A DNA stretch of 64,000 nt from CAWCJL01 sp963795775 (GCA_963795775.1 CAWCJL010000001.1:196391-260390), one strand, 5' to 3'. Positions 17,301 to 26,575 are shown, numbered from the stretch's first letter. A program made the numbers and translations. The notes: generated from the sequence alone by a model not told the origin.

Positions 17301-18467
17301 TTACTCGGCCCCGAAGACGCGGGAGAAGAAGTGGCCGACCTTGCGGAAGAAGCGCCGGGTGGGCGAAGCCGGCTGCCTCGCGGGTGCCGCGGATGGGCGC
17401 TGTGCCAGGGCCGGGCTGTCGCCTGCCGTTTGCTCGTTCACTGGCGCGGCGCCCGGAGTGCGCGGCGGAGCTGAGTCCGGCCGGGCTGTTGCAGCTGGGA
17501 CAGTGCGTGCCGGCGCGGTGCGGGCGCTAGCCGCGGGTGCAGCGGGAGCTGCCGCTCGCGAGGGTACCGAAGCCGACGGCGTCCGGGGGACAGGCAGTGC
17601 TTCCGGAGGCGGCGCGCTGCCGTTGAAGGCCAGCGGGACCACCACCTGCGCGTGGACCTCGCCCGGAGCGGCAACCGGTGTAGTGGGCGCGGGCGGCGGG
17701 GCGGCCAGGCCCTCACTCAGTGCCAGGGGAAATTCGGTGTCGGCAGGCGTTGAAGACGGGCCACCCACGACGTGGCCCGGTTGCGCGGGTGCCCCCGAGG
17801 TGTGCCCCGCATCTGCCACGGAGACGGCTGGGGTAGCCGGGCAGCCGCAGGGCTCGGTTTCCGTGTCCACCACCTCGCGCAGGCTGCCGTGCTCAAACGT
17901 GACGTGCTGGTTGGGCTGCACGCGGTAGAGGCCACCCTCAAGCTGGCTGGTGATAGTGATGTAGGGGGCGTTAGGGCCGCGATTGTCCACGCAGGTGTCG
18001 CCCTTGCCATTCACGCGGATGCGGAGATCGGCCACGCCGGGGCCGGAGATGAGGATGCGGAGGTCCGGGGTGAGCAGCACGTCGGAGTACTTGGTGACGG
18101 TGTAGTTGGCTTCCACCGCACCGCGATCGAGAGCAAGCATCAGCGCGGTCGAGTCCGGCGCATCGATCGAGCGGTCGCGCGAAAGATGCAGGCTGGTGGT
18201 AGGGCACAGCCGGAGCTGGCCACCCCGATTGAGCGTGATGGCGACGGGCTCGTCCGCGGCCACAATGGTGCTGCCATTACCGAGCTGCATGTCGCCGTTG
18301 TGAACGGTGACCGCGCCGGACACCTGGAGGTCGCGCGCGCTGGTATGGGCAATGGGCGTGGCGGGCGTGGTTGCCGGGGCGGCGGTCTGGGCGTGCGCCC
18401 CGGGGACTGCGAGGAGCGCCGCGACAGAAAGCAGCAGGGCCGGAGTGGAGCCGAAGGACTTTTGCAT
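17301..18467 (-). CDS. Exported Pro/Ala-rich protein with FecR-like domain
   Basis: A 388-residue protein of unknown function. A signal peptide ends near AHAQ (residue 27). Residues ~45-215 form a beta-rich domain (LQVSGAVTVHNGDMQLGNGS... VVAADEPVAITLNRGG... SLHLS) like the FecR/perturbation type. A cysteine pair occurs in EPCGCP near 207. The next ~150 residues are Pro/Ala/Ser/Thr-rich and probably disordered. The last 20 are basic-aromatic (RRFFRKVGHFFSRVFGAE), an amphipathic helix that could bind membrane. Family assignment is tentative. Confidence 0.65.
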   Translation of the reverse strand: MQKSFGSTPALLLSVAALLAVPGAHAQTAAPATTPATPIAHTSARDLQVSGAVTVHNGDMQLGNGSTIVAADEPVAITLNRGGQLRLCPTTSLHLSRDRSIDAPDSTALMLALDRGAVEANYTVTKYSDVLLTPDLRILISGPGVADLRIRVNGKGDTCVDNRGPNAPYITITSQLEGGLYRVQPNQHVTFEHGSLREVVDTETEPCGCPATPAVSVADAGHTSGAPAQPGHVVGGPSSTPADTEFPLALSEGLAAPPPAPTTPVAAPGEVHAQVVVPLAFNGSAPPPEALPVPRTPSASVPSRAAAPAAPAASARTAPARTVPAATARPDSAPPRTPGAAPVNEQTAGDSPALAQRPSAAPARQPASPTRRFFRKVGHFFSRVFGAE

Positions 18468-18573
18468 GGGAGCGCGCGCGAGCAGCCGGAGCGTTTGTGC
18501 TCCAATGAATATTGTATCCGGACCGGGCGAGGGCTTTCCGGATCGTAGGCCGGGAACGAGGAGCAGGAGCGGG

Positions 18574-19245
18574 ATGGACGAGCAAGCAGCGCAGGGGAAC
18601 GGGGCCGGGCAGGGCGGCCGCTACGTTCAGTTCGGATGCGGACTATGTGCGCCGGCAACCTGGGAAAACTTCGACGCGGGGCCGGCGTTCTGGATGGAGA
18701 AGAACCTGCCCTTTCTCAAGCCACTGCTGGTCCGGCGGGGGTTCCCGGACTATCCGGCGAACATACGCTACGGTGACGTGATCCGCGGGCTGCCCGTGCC
18801 GGAGGGCTCGGCGCGCGCGGTGTACTGTTCCCATGTACTGGAGCACCTGACGCTCACCGAGTTGCGCACCACGCTGCGTAACGTGCTGCGCTACCTGGCG
18901 CCGGGCGGGACATTCCGCTTTGTGCTGCCCGATCTGGAGTGGCTGGCGCGGAGTTATCTGAACTCCGACCATGCCGAAGCGGCGAGCCAGTTCATGCGCG
19001 ACTCCTATTTAGGTACAGAGGTGCAGCAGAAAGGCTCAGCAGGGCTGCTGCGGATGTTCTTTGGACGGAGCGCGCACCTCTGGATGTGGGACTTCAAAAA
19101 TCTTTCCCATGAGCTTGCAAATACAGGGTTTACCAATATTCGCCGAGCAGCCATAGGAGACAACCCCGACCCCCGTTTCAGCGAAGTGGAAGAGATCGGC
19201 CGGTGGGAGAATTGCCTGGGCATGGAGTGCCGCCGGCCGGAGTAG
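18574..19245 (+). CDS. SAM-dependent methyltransferase (class I, partial match)
   Basis: A 223-residue protein with a short but recognisable methyltransferase core: YVQFGCGL (motif I) near residue 17, LPVPEGSARAVYCSHVLEHLT near 75 and LAPGGTFRFVLPDLEWL near 110. It resembles proteins encoded among glycan or lipopolysaccharide genes. The substrate is unknown. The ATG at 18574 has AGGAGC just upstream; longer readings overlap the promoter of the opposite-strand gene. It is divergent from the FecR-like gene. Confidence 0.75.
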   Translation: MDEQAAQGNGAGQGGRYVQFGCGLCAPATWENFDAGPAFWMEKNLPFLKPLLVRRGFPDYPANIRYGDVIRGLPVPEGSARAVYCSHVLEHLTLTELRTTLRNVLRYLAPGGTFRFVLPDLEWLARSYLNSDHAEAASQFMRDSYLGTEVQQKGSAGLLRMFFGRSAHLWMWDFKNLSHELANTGFTNIRRAAIGDNPDPRFSEVEEIGRWENCLGMECRRPE

Positions 19246-19275
19246 AGCGCCTGCCCGGATCGGCGGGTGTGTGTC

Positions 19276-19551
19276 TTAGAGAGCTTCACCCAGCGCCAGC
19301 AGGCTGGTCTTCAGCTCCGCTAGCCGCAGGTCGAGATCCTCGCCCTCCTCGCGCGTGAGCGTGGTATCTCCAATGTTTCTCATGACCGTGTCGTAAGCCT
19401 TGCGTGCATTTTCCTGGTTGCGCTGCTTCTTGTCCGCACGCGTATCGGACTGGTGCGCGATGCCTGCGAAAGTCATGCCAAGTTTAAGTTCCGTGCGGAG
19501 GAAACGTACGCGCTGTTTGCGTACATCTTCAAGCGAAACACCATCGGACAT
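19276..19551 (-). CDS. Small helical protein of unknown function
   Basis: A 91-residue, charged, largely helical protein with no signal or membrane segment. It has a heptad-like central region (RADKKQRNQENARKAYDTV) and an acidic C-terminal helix ending LALGEAL. The start at 19551 is well supported by GGAGG eight bases upstream; the 26 extra residues of the longer reading have no such site. It lies alone downstream of the methyltransferase gene (convergent). I do not recognise a family. Confidence 0.6.
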   Translation of the reverse strand: MSDGVSLEDVRKQRVRFLRTELKLGMTFAGIAHQSDTRADKKQRNQENARKAYDTVMRNIGDTTLTREEGEDLDLRLAELKTSLLALGEAL

Positions 19552-19777
19552 TTGAAAAACCTCCATGCCTGCACGGCAGACTGGAATAAGCGTGGGAGTG
19601 AATGGTTTGGTGTCGATCTGATATTTCAACCGTCGATGGCCGTGGCGCGCTCACCTTGCGCGCGTCGGAACGGCGGCCGAGCCTTGCTGGCATGCACGTC
19701 GTATCGCGATCAGTGTCCCATACTTTTAGGAATGCGGGCCACGTCAACTCACGCCGTGCGCGGTGCCTTCATCGCGC

Positions 19778-21004
19778 TCAGGCCGCGGCGCTTTCTTCAT
19801 CCCCGGCGAGAACTTCTACCACTTCCTCGAGGGGCTGCTGCACGTCAATGCCATAGCGCGGCGCGAGGTCGGGCGCGTAACGAGCGAAATCGTTGCGCAG
19901 CCGGATGAGCGCGAGATCCTTCGCCTTGGCTTCCAGCATCACGTCGGCCTCATACGCAGCGATGGAGCGGAAGAAAGGGATGGCTTCGAAGGGGTTGTTG
20001 TAGTCGGCGTGGCCGGTCCAGAGGGGCGGAAGCAGCACCGTCTCCATCTTCTTCGTAGTGCGATTGCGGCGCTTGATCTCGCGCATCTCCGTGCGTGCGC
20101 AGGAGTAGTGCAGCTTGGGGCGCACGCCGGCGGGCCAGGTCGCCAGCATGCGTTGAATGGTCGCGTGCATGTCCAGGCCTTCGGGGTTGAAGCACCAGAA
20201 GTGCTGGTAGTCGAAGACCAGCGGCACGCCGGTGTCTTCGTGGATCTTGAGAACGTCACCGGCGCTGTAGCGAATGTCGTCGTTTTCCAGCACCAGGCGG
20301 CGGCGCACCGGCTCCGGCAATCGCTTCCAGGTCTGGCACCAGCGGCGGCAGCCGCTTTCGCGATCGCCGTACGCCCCGCCGGCATGCACCACCAGCACGG
20401 CTTCCGGACCGCACTCCATGGCGTCGAGCATCTCCGCCTGGGATGCGAGGTCCCAGATGCTCTTGCGCGTCAGCTCTTCGTTCTCGCTGTTGAGCACGAT
20501 GAACTGCGAAGGGTGAAAGGAGAGCCGGAGATCCTGCTGCCGCGCGAGCTTGCCGACATGCGCGAGATCGGCCGCGCTTTCGCGCACCATGTTATGGAAC
20601 TGCGGCATATCGGGATGCGTCGCGTAGGGCGCCAGGTCGGAGGACATGCGGTACATGTGAATGTTGTGCCTGCGCAGGTAGGCGAAGATCTCGCATAGAT
20701 AGCCGAGCGAGACGCGCAGGTGCGGAGCCGCCTGCCAGCGGCGCGTGTCGTTGCTCTTGAGCCCGGGCTGGCCCATCACCTTGACGGCAAAGCCCAGCCG
20801 CATGGCTTCCGGCGGCCAGGGCGCGGGCGCGAGTGATGCGGGATCGGCACAGGGGGACATGGGCGCGGCGAGCCGGCGCGCAGCTTCCGCTTCCGCCTCG
20901 GCCTTTCTGCTGACGCGCGGGGCTTTCGCAGCAGACTTGCGCGAGGTGCCGGACTTGCGCGGCTTTGCTCCCTCTTGTCCGGCGGCTTGCGGCTTCTTGG
21001 TCAT
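19778..21004 (-). CDS. uvsE: UV-damage endonuclease UvsE/UVDE
   Basis: UVDE nicks DNA immediately 5' of UV photoproducts and some other lesions, starting an alternative excision repair. The 408-residue product has the TIM-barrel core from about residue 65: RLGFAVKV, NIHMYRMSSDLAPY, LSFHPSQFIVLNS, VVHAGGAYGD, LVLENDD, VPLVFDYQHFWC, LHYSCARTEM and DVMLEAKAKDLAL supply the His/Glu/Asp metal ligands. An Ala/Lys-rich, basic N-terminal extension of about 60 residues precedes the core. Its ATG overlaps the stop of the upstream DHH gene as ATGA, so the two are translationally coupled. Confidence 0.9.
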   Translation of the reverse strand: MTKKPQAAGQEGAKPRKSGTSRKSAAKAPRVSRKAEAEAEAARRLAAPMSPCADPASLAPAPWPPEAMRLGFAVKVMGQPGLKSNDTRRWQAAPHLRVSLGYLCEIFAYLRRHNIHMYRMSSDLAPYATHPDMPQFHNMVRESAADLAHVGKLARQQDLRLSFHPSQFIVLNSENEELTRKSIWDLASQAEMLDAMECGPEAVLVVHAGGAYGDRESGCRRWCQTWKRLPEPVRRRLVLENDDIRYSAGDVLKIHEDTGVPLVFDYQHFWCFNPEGLDMHATIQRMLATWPAGVRPKLHYSCARTEMREIKRRNRTTKKMETVLLPPLWTGHADYNNPFEAIPFFRSIAAYEADVMLEAKAKDLALIRLRNDFARYAPDLAPRYGIDVQQPLEEVVEVLAGDEESAAA

Positions 21005-22290
21005 AAAGTTTTCGGATGCGGCGCTGTTTGCGCGGGATCGGCTTTCACCTGCAACTCGGGCCCGAAGCCGAGCTCCGCGGCAAAGCGGTTCCATGTTTCC
21101 GTGCGGAGAGCGCCGCCGCTCGCCTGGTCGTGACCATTGCCGTAACTTTCGTCGGCCTCCGCAGGGGCATGCTCGCGGAGGAATCGGATGAGGTTGACAG
21201 CGCGGGGCGCACGCGCGCTGAAGTGCACCCACCCGGGGCGAAACCCGGTGTTAACGCCCATGACGATGCTGCCGGGAAAGCGGCTGCGCCATTGCTGGGC
21301 AACGAGCGGATGGACCTGGCACGGCGTGTCGATACGGATGGCCACGAGGTCACCGCCAAGCTCCTCGCGGAACTTGCGGCTGAAGCGGGGTGGGGCCTTG
21401 CGCGCGATGGCCAACGCCGCTGCCACTTCTTCTTTCGCTTGGCGCAGCGCAGCGGTTTCCGCATGCTGCCCGCTCAGCACCTCCTGCGGTGTGGCGGCGC
21501 GGAGCAACAGGGCGAGTGCCGCACTTGCATCGCCGTTAGCGGACCGGCGCGGCGCATTCAACAGCGCTGTGGCGTCCCGCAGCACTTGCATGCTGTTTTG
21601 CTTGCGTGCGCGCGAGAGTTCGTCGAACGGCGCCTTGTCACCGAGGTCGCTGAGCAGACTGATGGCGGCGAGCCACAGCCACGAAAAGCGCGTCTCCTCC
21701 GGCACGAGCGCCGCGACGGCCCAATACACCAGCAGCCCCGTCGTGGGCGTGGGCTCGGCGCCGTAGCCGGTGAGCAGCGTGGCATCCGGCGGCGGAGCGC
21801 CCTGCGGCGCGTGGTGATCGATGAGCAGGGTGGGAACGCCGGGCAGCAGCGGAGCGGGACGGCAGCCCAGGTCCAGCACGAACAGCGCCTCTGGCGCGAG
21901 CGGACCGAACCGCTCGAGCAACGCGGGCGTCCACGCGGACTCTGCTTTGCCGCGCACGACTGGGTACACGTCGGTATAGCCTGCATGCTGCAATGAGCGC
22001 ACCAGCAGTGCGGCCGCGGGCAGTCCATCGGCGTCGCTGTCGGTCAGCACCAACAGCCGGCTGCTCGTGCTGGGAATGGCCGCAAGAAAACGAGCGAGTG
22101 CCGCCGGTGCGCTGTGTTGCAGGCCGGCCGAGGGCAGCGCAGAAAGCGGATCGTCAGCGACGCACGTATCGCCTGTCCTTGCAGGAGCAGGCGAGCCAGG
22201 CGCGTGCGCGGAACTGGATACAGACGGCACGGGAAGAGAGATGCGCTGCGGACGCATGTACCCGGTGCGTGCCACCCTTTCAGTTTCCAT
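21001..22290 (-). CDS. DHH-family phosphoesterase, RecJ-like
   Basis: A 429-residue protein of the DHH/DHHA1 superfamily (RecJ exonucleases, pyrophosphatases, c-di-nucleotide phosphodiesterases). Motif I is DSDADG (residues 84-89), motif III is DHH (158-160), and a DHHA1-type YGNGHDQASGGAL lies close to the C-terminus; all the metal ligands seem present. It is shorter than full RecJ and lacks its C-terminal OB domain. It ends in ATGA with uvsE. That coupling suggests a nuclease acting with UVDE, but the substrate is not shown. The first ~60 residues are low-complexity. Confidence 0.8.
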   Translation of the reverse strand: METERVARTGYMRPQRISLPVPSVSSSAHAPGSPAPARTGDTCVADDPLSALPSAGLQHSAPAALARFLAAIPSTSSRLLVLTDSDADGLPAAALLVRSLQHAGYTDVYPVVRGKAESAWTPALLERFGPLAPEALFVLDLGCRPAPLLPGVPTLLIDHHAPQGAPPPDATLLTGYGAEPTPTTGLLVYWAVAALVPEETRFSWLWLAAISLLSDLGDKAPFDELSRARKQNSMQVLRDATALLNAPRRSANGDASAALALLLRAATPQEVLSGQHAETAALRQAKEEVAAALAIARKAPPRFSRKFREELGGDLVAIRIDTPCQVHPLVAQQWRSRFPGSIVMGVNTGFRPGWVHFSARAPRAVNLIRFLREHAPAEADESYGNGHDQASGGALRTETWNRFAAELGFGPELQVKADPAQTAPHPKTL

Positions 22291-22351
22291 CCCATCGTAG
22301 AGAGTGGCAGTTCGGCTGTGCAATAGAAGCCGCGACTTCGGAAGGAGAACC

Positions 22352-23785
22352 ATGGGAAGTGTTTGGAGAACGGCGATGCATGCCGGACTGGCGGCGGCAG
22401 CGACGTATGCAGCGCGGCAAGCTCTGCTGGCGGCAGAGGAACGGGAAACAAATCGCGGCATTGCGCAGGGCAAGCACATTCTGATTCTCGGTGCGGGATT
22501 CGGAGGGCTGGGCGTGGCGCAGGAGCTGGCGCGCCTGCTGCCGGATGACGGCAATGGCCGCATCACGCTGGTGGATGAGGACAACTATCTCCTGTTTACC
22601 CCCATGCTGACGGAAGCCGCGGGCGGCGAACTGGATTCGCGGCACATCGTCCGTTCCGTGCACAAGCTGCACAACCGCATTCACTTCGTACAGGGGCGCG
22701 TCACGAAGATCGATGTACACGGCAAGAGCGCGACGGTGCAGTTGGGGCCGGCGCAACTGGACCCGCAGGAGCGCACGCTGACCGCCGACCACCTGGTGAT
22801 CGCGCTGGGTTCGGTGACCAGCTACCATCACTTGCCCGGTGTCGAGGAAAACTCGTTTGCGATGAAGAGTCTCGGAGATGCGGGCGCGGTGTGCGCATTT
22901 GCGCTGGCCTGCCTCGAGCGCGCCAACAATGAGGAAGACGCGAGCAAGCGCAAGGAATTGCTGACCTTTGTCGTGGCCGGCGGCGGCTTTACCGGCGTGG
23001 AGACGATGGCGGCGCTCAACGACCTCCTGCGCGATAAAGCGGAGGAGTACGGCAATCTGTCGTCCGGCGATGTGCGCACGCTCATCGTGCATCCGGGCAA
23101 GCGGCTGCTCGAAGAGATCACCCCGGAGCTGGCTGCCTATGCGGAGCAGAAGCTGAAGGAGCGCGGCGTGGAGGTGCAGTTGAATGCGCGGATCAGCAGC
23201 GCGGGGCCGGATTTTGTGCAGGTGGAAGGCGGCGAACGCATCGCGGCGCGCACGCTCATCTGGACCGCCGGCGTGACGCCGAGCCCGGTTATCGAGCAGA
23301 CCGATGCGCCCAAGGGCAAACACCACGGCATCCAGGTGGAAGGGACCTGTCAATTAAAGGAGACGCCGGGCGTGTGGGCGCTGGGCGACTGCGCCGAGAT
23401 TCCCAAGCCGGACGGGCAGGGCACGTATGCGCCGACCGCGCAAAACGCCACGCGCGAAGGCAAGCTGATCGCGCGCAACATTGTCGCCACCTTGCGCGGA
23501 GCCGAGCCGCAGCCGTTCCGCTACACACCCATCGGTGAGCTGGCGCTGGTGGGACGGCGCTCGGGAGTAGCGCGGGTATTCGGGCGGAACTTCTCCGGGC
23601 TGCTGGCCTGGGCCATGTGGCGCGCCGTGTACCTGGCGAAGATGCCGGGCGGCGGACAGCAGGCCCGCATTCTGAGCGACTGGGCATTCGATCTGCTGTT
23701 TGGGCGCGAGCCGATGCCGGTCGCGGTGCACGGCGAGCAGCAGTCGGCGCCGCAAGCAGGCCAGCACAAGACCGCAGCGGCGTGA
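22352..23785 (+). CDS. Type II NADH dehydrogenase (NDH-2 family)
   Basis: A 477-residue flavoprotein that passes electrons from NADH to quinone without pumping protons. The FAD-binding Rossmann motif ILGAGFGG is near residue 45, the NAD-binding motif VVAGGGFTGVE near 208, and a C-terminal FAD contact in VWALGDCAEI near 345. The final ~100 residues contain a weakly hydrophobic amphipathic region (LLAWAMWRAVYLAKM) for membrane docking. An N-terminal segment of ~35 residues precedes the fold. GAAGGAGAACC lies before the ATG. It is divergent from the DHH gene. Confidence 0.88.
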   Translation: MGSVWRTAMHAGLAAAATYAARQALLAAEERETNRGIAQGKHILILGAGFGGLGVAQELARLLPDDGNGRITLVDEDNYLLFTPMLTEAAGGELDSRHIVRSVHKLHNRIHFVQGRVTKIDVHGKSATVQLGPAQLDPQERTLTADHLVIALGSVTSYHHLPGVEENSFAMKSLGDAGAVCAFALACLERANNEEDASKRKELLTFVVAGGGFTGVETMAALNDLLRDKAEEYGNLSSGDVRTLIVHPGKRLLEEITPELAAYAEQKLKERGVEVQLNARISSAGPDFVQVEGGERIAARTLIWTAGVTPSPVIEQTDAPKGKHHGIQVEGTCQLKETPGVWALGDCAEIPKPDGQGTYAPTAQNATREGKLIARNIVATLRGAEPQPFRYTPIGELALVGRRSGVARVFGRNFSGLLAWAMWRAVYLAKMPGGGQQARILSDWAFDLLFGREPMPVAVHGEQQSAPQAGQHKTAAA

Positions 23786-23881
23786 GCGAATCGGACGGCC
23801 GGGCCTGCAGCACAGCGGGGCGCGGCACGCAGTGCATGCAACACATCCGCAGCAGAGAGATACGCACAGGAGAGAGACGCG

Positions 23882-24355
23882 ATGGGATTGTTCAAGAAAG
23901 TGGCGATGCGGGAATTGTTTGGCAAAGTGGAAGGGAAGATGCCGAAGCTGATCGACGGCCGCACGCACGGGGTGATTGACTACGCCAACGCCACGCTGTT
24001 CCTGAGCGCGGGCTGGTACTTCTGGAAAACAGACAAGCGGGCAGCGGCGGTCACCCTGGCGCTCGGCGGCTTCATGCTGGCTGAAGCCCTGCTGACGGAC
24101 TACCCCATGGGCGCGGCACCACTGATCAGCTTTCCCGTGCACGGCCGTCTGGACCGCGGTCTGGTGGGCTTTACCGCCGCGGCGCCGCGCACCTTTGAGT
24201 TCAAGTCGCAGGCGGCCGAGAAGTTTTACCGCGTGAATGCGCTCGCGGAAGGCCTCGTCGTTTCGCTTACCGATTTCGAGCATCCATTTGCCCAGCTCCC
24301 CGCAGGCCGGCAGCCGTCCTCTGCTGCCGCCCCCACGGCTTCGTCTGCGGCGTAA
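23882..24355 (+). CDS. Small membrane protein with RTHGVIDY motif
   Basis: A 157-residue protein of unknown function. After KMPKLIDGRTHGVIDYANA (residues ~19-37) there are two predicted membrane helices (~38-50 and ~55-72) and a loop with LTDYPMG; the C-terminal half is polar, ending in an Ala/Pro-rich tail. AGGAGAGAG lies upstream of the ATG. It follows the NDH-2 gene on the same strand after 96 bases, so it may be co-expressed. Confidence 0.6.
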   Translation: MGLFKKVAMRELFGKVEGKMPKLIDGRTHGVIDYANATLFLSAGWYFWKTDKRAAAVTLALGGFMLAEALLTDYPMGAAPLISFPVHGRLDRGLVGFTAAAPRTFEFKSQAAEKFYRVNALAEGLVVSLTDFEHPFAQLPAGRQPSSAAAPTASSAA

Positions 24356-24467
24356 ACGGAAGACGCGCGGCATCCGGTCGAAAGATTTCTGCTGCCGCGC
24401 ACAAACCCGCCTGCGCAGCAGGCCATCTATGTGACTGACATTCCACTCTGACTTCCAGGACGGCACG

Positions 24468-25349
24468 ATGGCGCTCTCAAAGACAACGAAAGATCATGAT
24501 GAGATACGGCAGTGGGCGGAAGCACGCGGTGCAGTTCCGTCCGAGGTGGCCAGCACTGAGACCAGCAGCGGACCCGGAATTCTCCGTTTCCAGTTTCCGG
24601 GCGCAACCAATGCGAACGACGCTGCGCTCAAGGAGATCCCCTGGGAAGAGTTCTTTGAGAAGTTCGACGCCAACAACCTGGAACTGCTCTACCAGGACAA
24701 GACCGCCGACGGGCAGACCAGCAACTTCAACAAGTTGATCCACCCGGAGAGCGAGAAGGGACGCGAACGCGGTGGCCGGGGCGCAGGCACGCGCGGTGCG
24801 AAGTCCAGCGGCAAGTCGGGCGCGAAGTCCGGGGCGAAATCGGGGGCGAAATCCAGCGGCGGGGCCGGAGCAAAAACGTCCGGAGCGAAGAAGTCCGGGG
24901 CAAAGAAGACAGCAGCCAAATCCTCTTCGACCTCCTCCTCTTCGCGCTCCTCGGGAGCGAAGTCCAGTGGAGGCCGGTCCTCCGGCACCCGGAGTGCAAC
25001 CGGCTCCGGCAAAGGCGCCGCGGCAAAGAAGTCCGGCGGACGGTCAGGCGGAGGTGCGGGTACAAAGGGCGCAGCGGGCAAGAAGACTGCTTCCGGAGGC
25101 CGCTCGGGTGCGGGCAGCCGGTCAGGCGCCGGAACCAAGACGGGGGCCAAGAAGAGCGGGGCCAGTAACAGCGCGGCCAAGTCCAGTGGCACCAAGCGGA
25201 CGGCCGGCGGGGGCGGCAGGTCTGCAGGCTCCTCGCGCGCCGGCGCGAAGTCGGCTGGGAGCAAGAGCGCCGGCGGGCGCTCCGGAGCTTCTGCGAAAAA
25301 GACAGCCGGGAAGAAAGCCTCTTCGCGGTCCTCCTCGCAAGGGCGGTAA
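24468..25349 (+). CDS. Small conserved domain fused to a histone-H1-like Ser/Gly/Ala/Lys tail
   Basis: The first ~92 residues (TTKDHDEIRQWAEARG... GILRFQFPG... WEEFFEKFDANNLELLYQDK... SNFNKLIHP) form a compact domain also found alone as a short protein, sometimes mislabelled as a glucan-branching enzyme. The remaining ~200 residues contain almost only S, G, A, K, R and T, in repeats such as SGAKSGAKS and KKSGAKKT, like eukaryotic H1 tails and bacterial histone-like proteins. Strong positive charge suggests DNA or polyanion binding. It has no signal peptide. The function is unknown. Confidence 0.7.
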   Translation: MALSKTTKDHDEIRQWAEARGAVPSEVASTETSSGPGILRFQFPGATNANDAALKEIPWEEFFEKFDANNLELLYQDKTADGQTSNFNKLIHPESEKGRERGGRGAGTRGAKSSGKSGAKSGAKSGAKSSGGAGAKTSGAKKSGAKKTAAKSSSTSSSSRSSGAKSSGGRSSGTRSATGSGKGAAAKKSGGRSGGGAGTKGAAGKKTASGGRSGAGSRSGAGTKTGAKKSGASNSAAKSSGTKRTAGGGGRSAGSSRAGAKSAGSKSAGGRSGASAKKTAGKKASSRSSSQGR

Positions 25350-25465
25350 GCCGCCGTGGGCCGGGGCGTCGCAGCGCATTCGCTCCGCCCACGCAGGCCT
25401 TGCGTCAGAACGAAAACGGGATGCGCAGGGTGCGGCCACGGGCACGTACGAGGGAACTGTAACGC

Positions 25466-26575
25466 ATGAACATCGTGATCTTTGGCCTGACGGTGAGCTC
25501 ATCGTGGGGCAACGGCCATGCAACGCTGTGGCGCGGGTTGTCGAAGGCGCTGGCCCGTCGCGGGCATCGCGTCACGTTTTTCGAGAAGGACGTTCCCTAC
25601 TACGCCGCGGCGCGTGACCTGACGGAGCTGCCGGGCGGCGGCCTCCTCCGGCTCTATGCCGAGTTCAGCGAGATCGCCGCGGAGGCAAAGCGCGCGCTGC
25701 GCCACGCGGACCTGGCCATGACCACCAGCTACTGCCCGGATGGGGTCGCCGCGGCCGAGTTGGTGCTCGATTCCAACGCCGCCATCAAGTCGTTCTATGA
25801 CCTGGACACGCCGGTCACGCTCGACCGGCTGCGCGCGGGCGATACGGTGAGCTATCTACCGGCACGCGGACTGTCGGATTTCGACCTGGTGCTGAGCTAT
25901 ACCGGCGGCCGAGCGCTCGACGAGTTGCAGAGCCGCCTGGGCGCGCGCCGCGTGGCAGCGCTCTACGGCAGTGTGGATCCGGACGCCCACTACCCAGTGG
26001 CGCCGGTCGAGGACTTCCGCGCAGACCTCTCTTATCTGGGAACCTATGCGGAGGACCGCCAGGCGGCGCTCGAAGAGCTGCTGGTGGAACCGGCGCGGCG
26101 GCTGCCGCAGCGCAAGTTTCTCATCGGCGGCGCCATGTATCCACCCGCGTTTCCCTGGACGAAAAATATCTTCTTTGTGCGCCACACGCCCCCGGCATCG
26201 CATCCGGCGTTCTTCTGTTCCTCGCGCGCCACGCTGAATGTGACCCGCCGCGCGATGGCCGAATACGGCTATTGCCCGTCGGGGCGGCTGTTTGAAGCAG
26301 CCGCATGCGCCGCGCCGCTCTTGACGGATACCTGGGAGGGCTTCGACACGTTTTTTGCGCCGGGCACGGAAGTGCTGCCGGTGCGGAATGCGGCGGACGT
26401 CGTACACGCGCTGGAGATGGACGGCACGGAACTGCGGCGCATCGGCGATGCAGCGCGGGCTCGGGCCTTGGCGGAACACACGGCCGACGCGCGTGTGCGC
26501 ACTCTGGAATCCGTATGCGCCGACACGCTCAGCGGCGACCCGGCCGCCGGCGCTGCCGTGGGGGCGGCACTGTGA
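25466..26575 (+). CDS. Glycosyltransferase, CgeB-like
   Basis: A 369-residue GT-B-fold transferase of the CgeB/DUF3880-like type. The N-terminal half begins MNIVIFGLTVSSSWGNGHAT with GHRVTFFEKDVPYY, and the C-terminal half has PSGRLFEAAACAAPLLTDTWEGFDTFF, the usual nucleotide-sugar binding end. No signal or membrane helix is visible. It is the first gene of a six-gene same-strand cluster (to 31328). The donor and acceptor are unknown. Confidence 0.8.
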   Translation: MNIVIFGLTVSSSWGNGHATLWRGLSKALARRGHRVTFFEKDVPYYAAARDLTELPGGGLLRLYAEFSEIAAEAKRALRHADLAMTTSYCPDGVAAAELVLDSNAAIKSFYDLDTPVTLDRLRAGDTVSYLPARGLSDFDLVLSYTGGRALDELQSRLGARRVAALYGSVDPDAHYPVAPVEDFRADLSYLGTYAEDRQAALEELLVEPARRLPQRKFLIGGAMYPPAFPWTKNIFFVRHTPPASHPAFFCSSRATLNVTRRAMAEYGYCPSGRLFEAAACAAPLLTDTWEGFDTFFAPGTEVLPVRNAADVVHALEMDGTELRRIGDAARARALAEHTADARVRTLESVCADTLSGDPAAGAAVGAAL

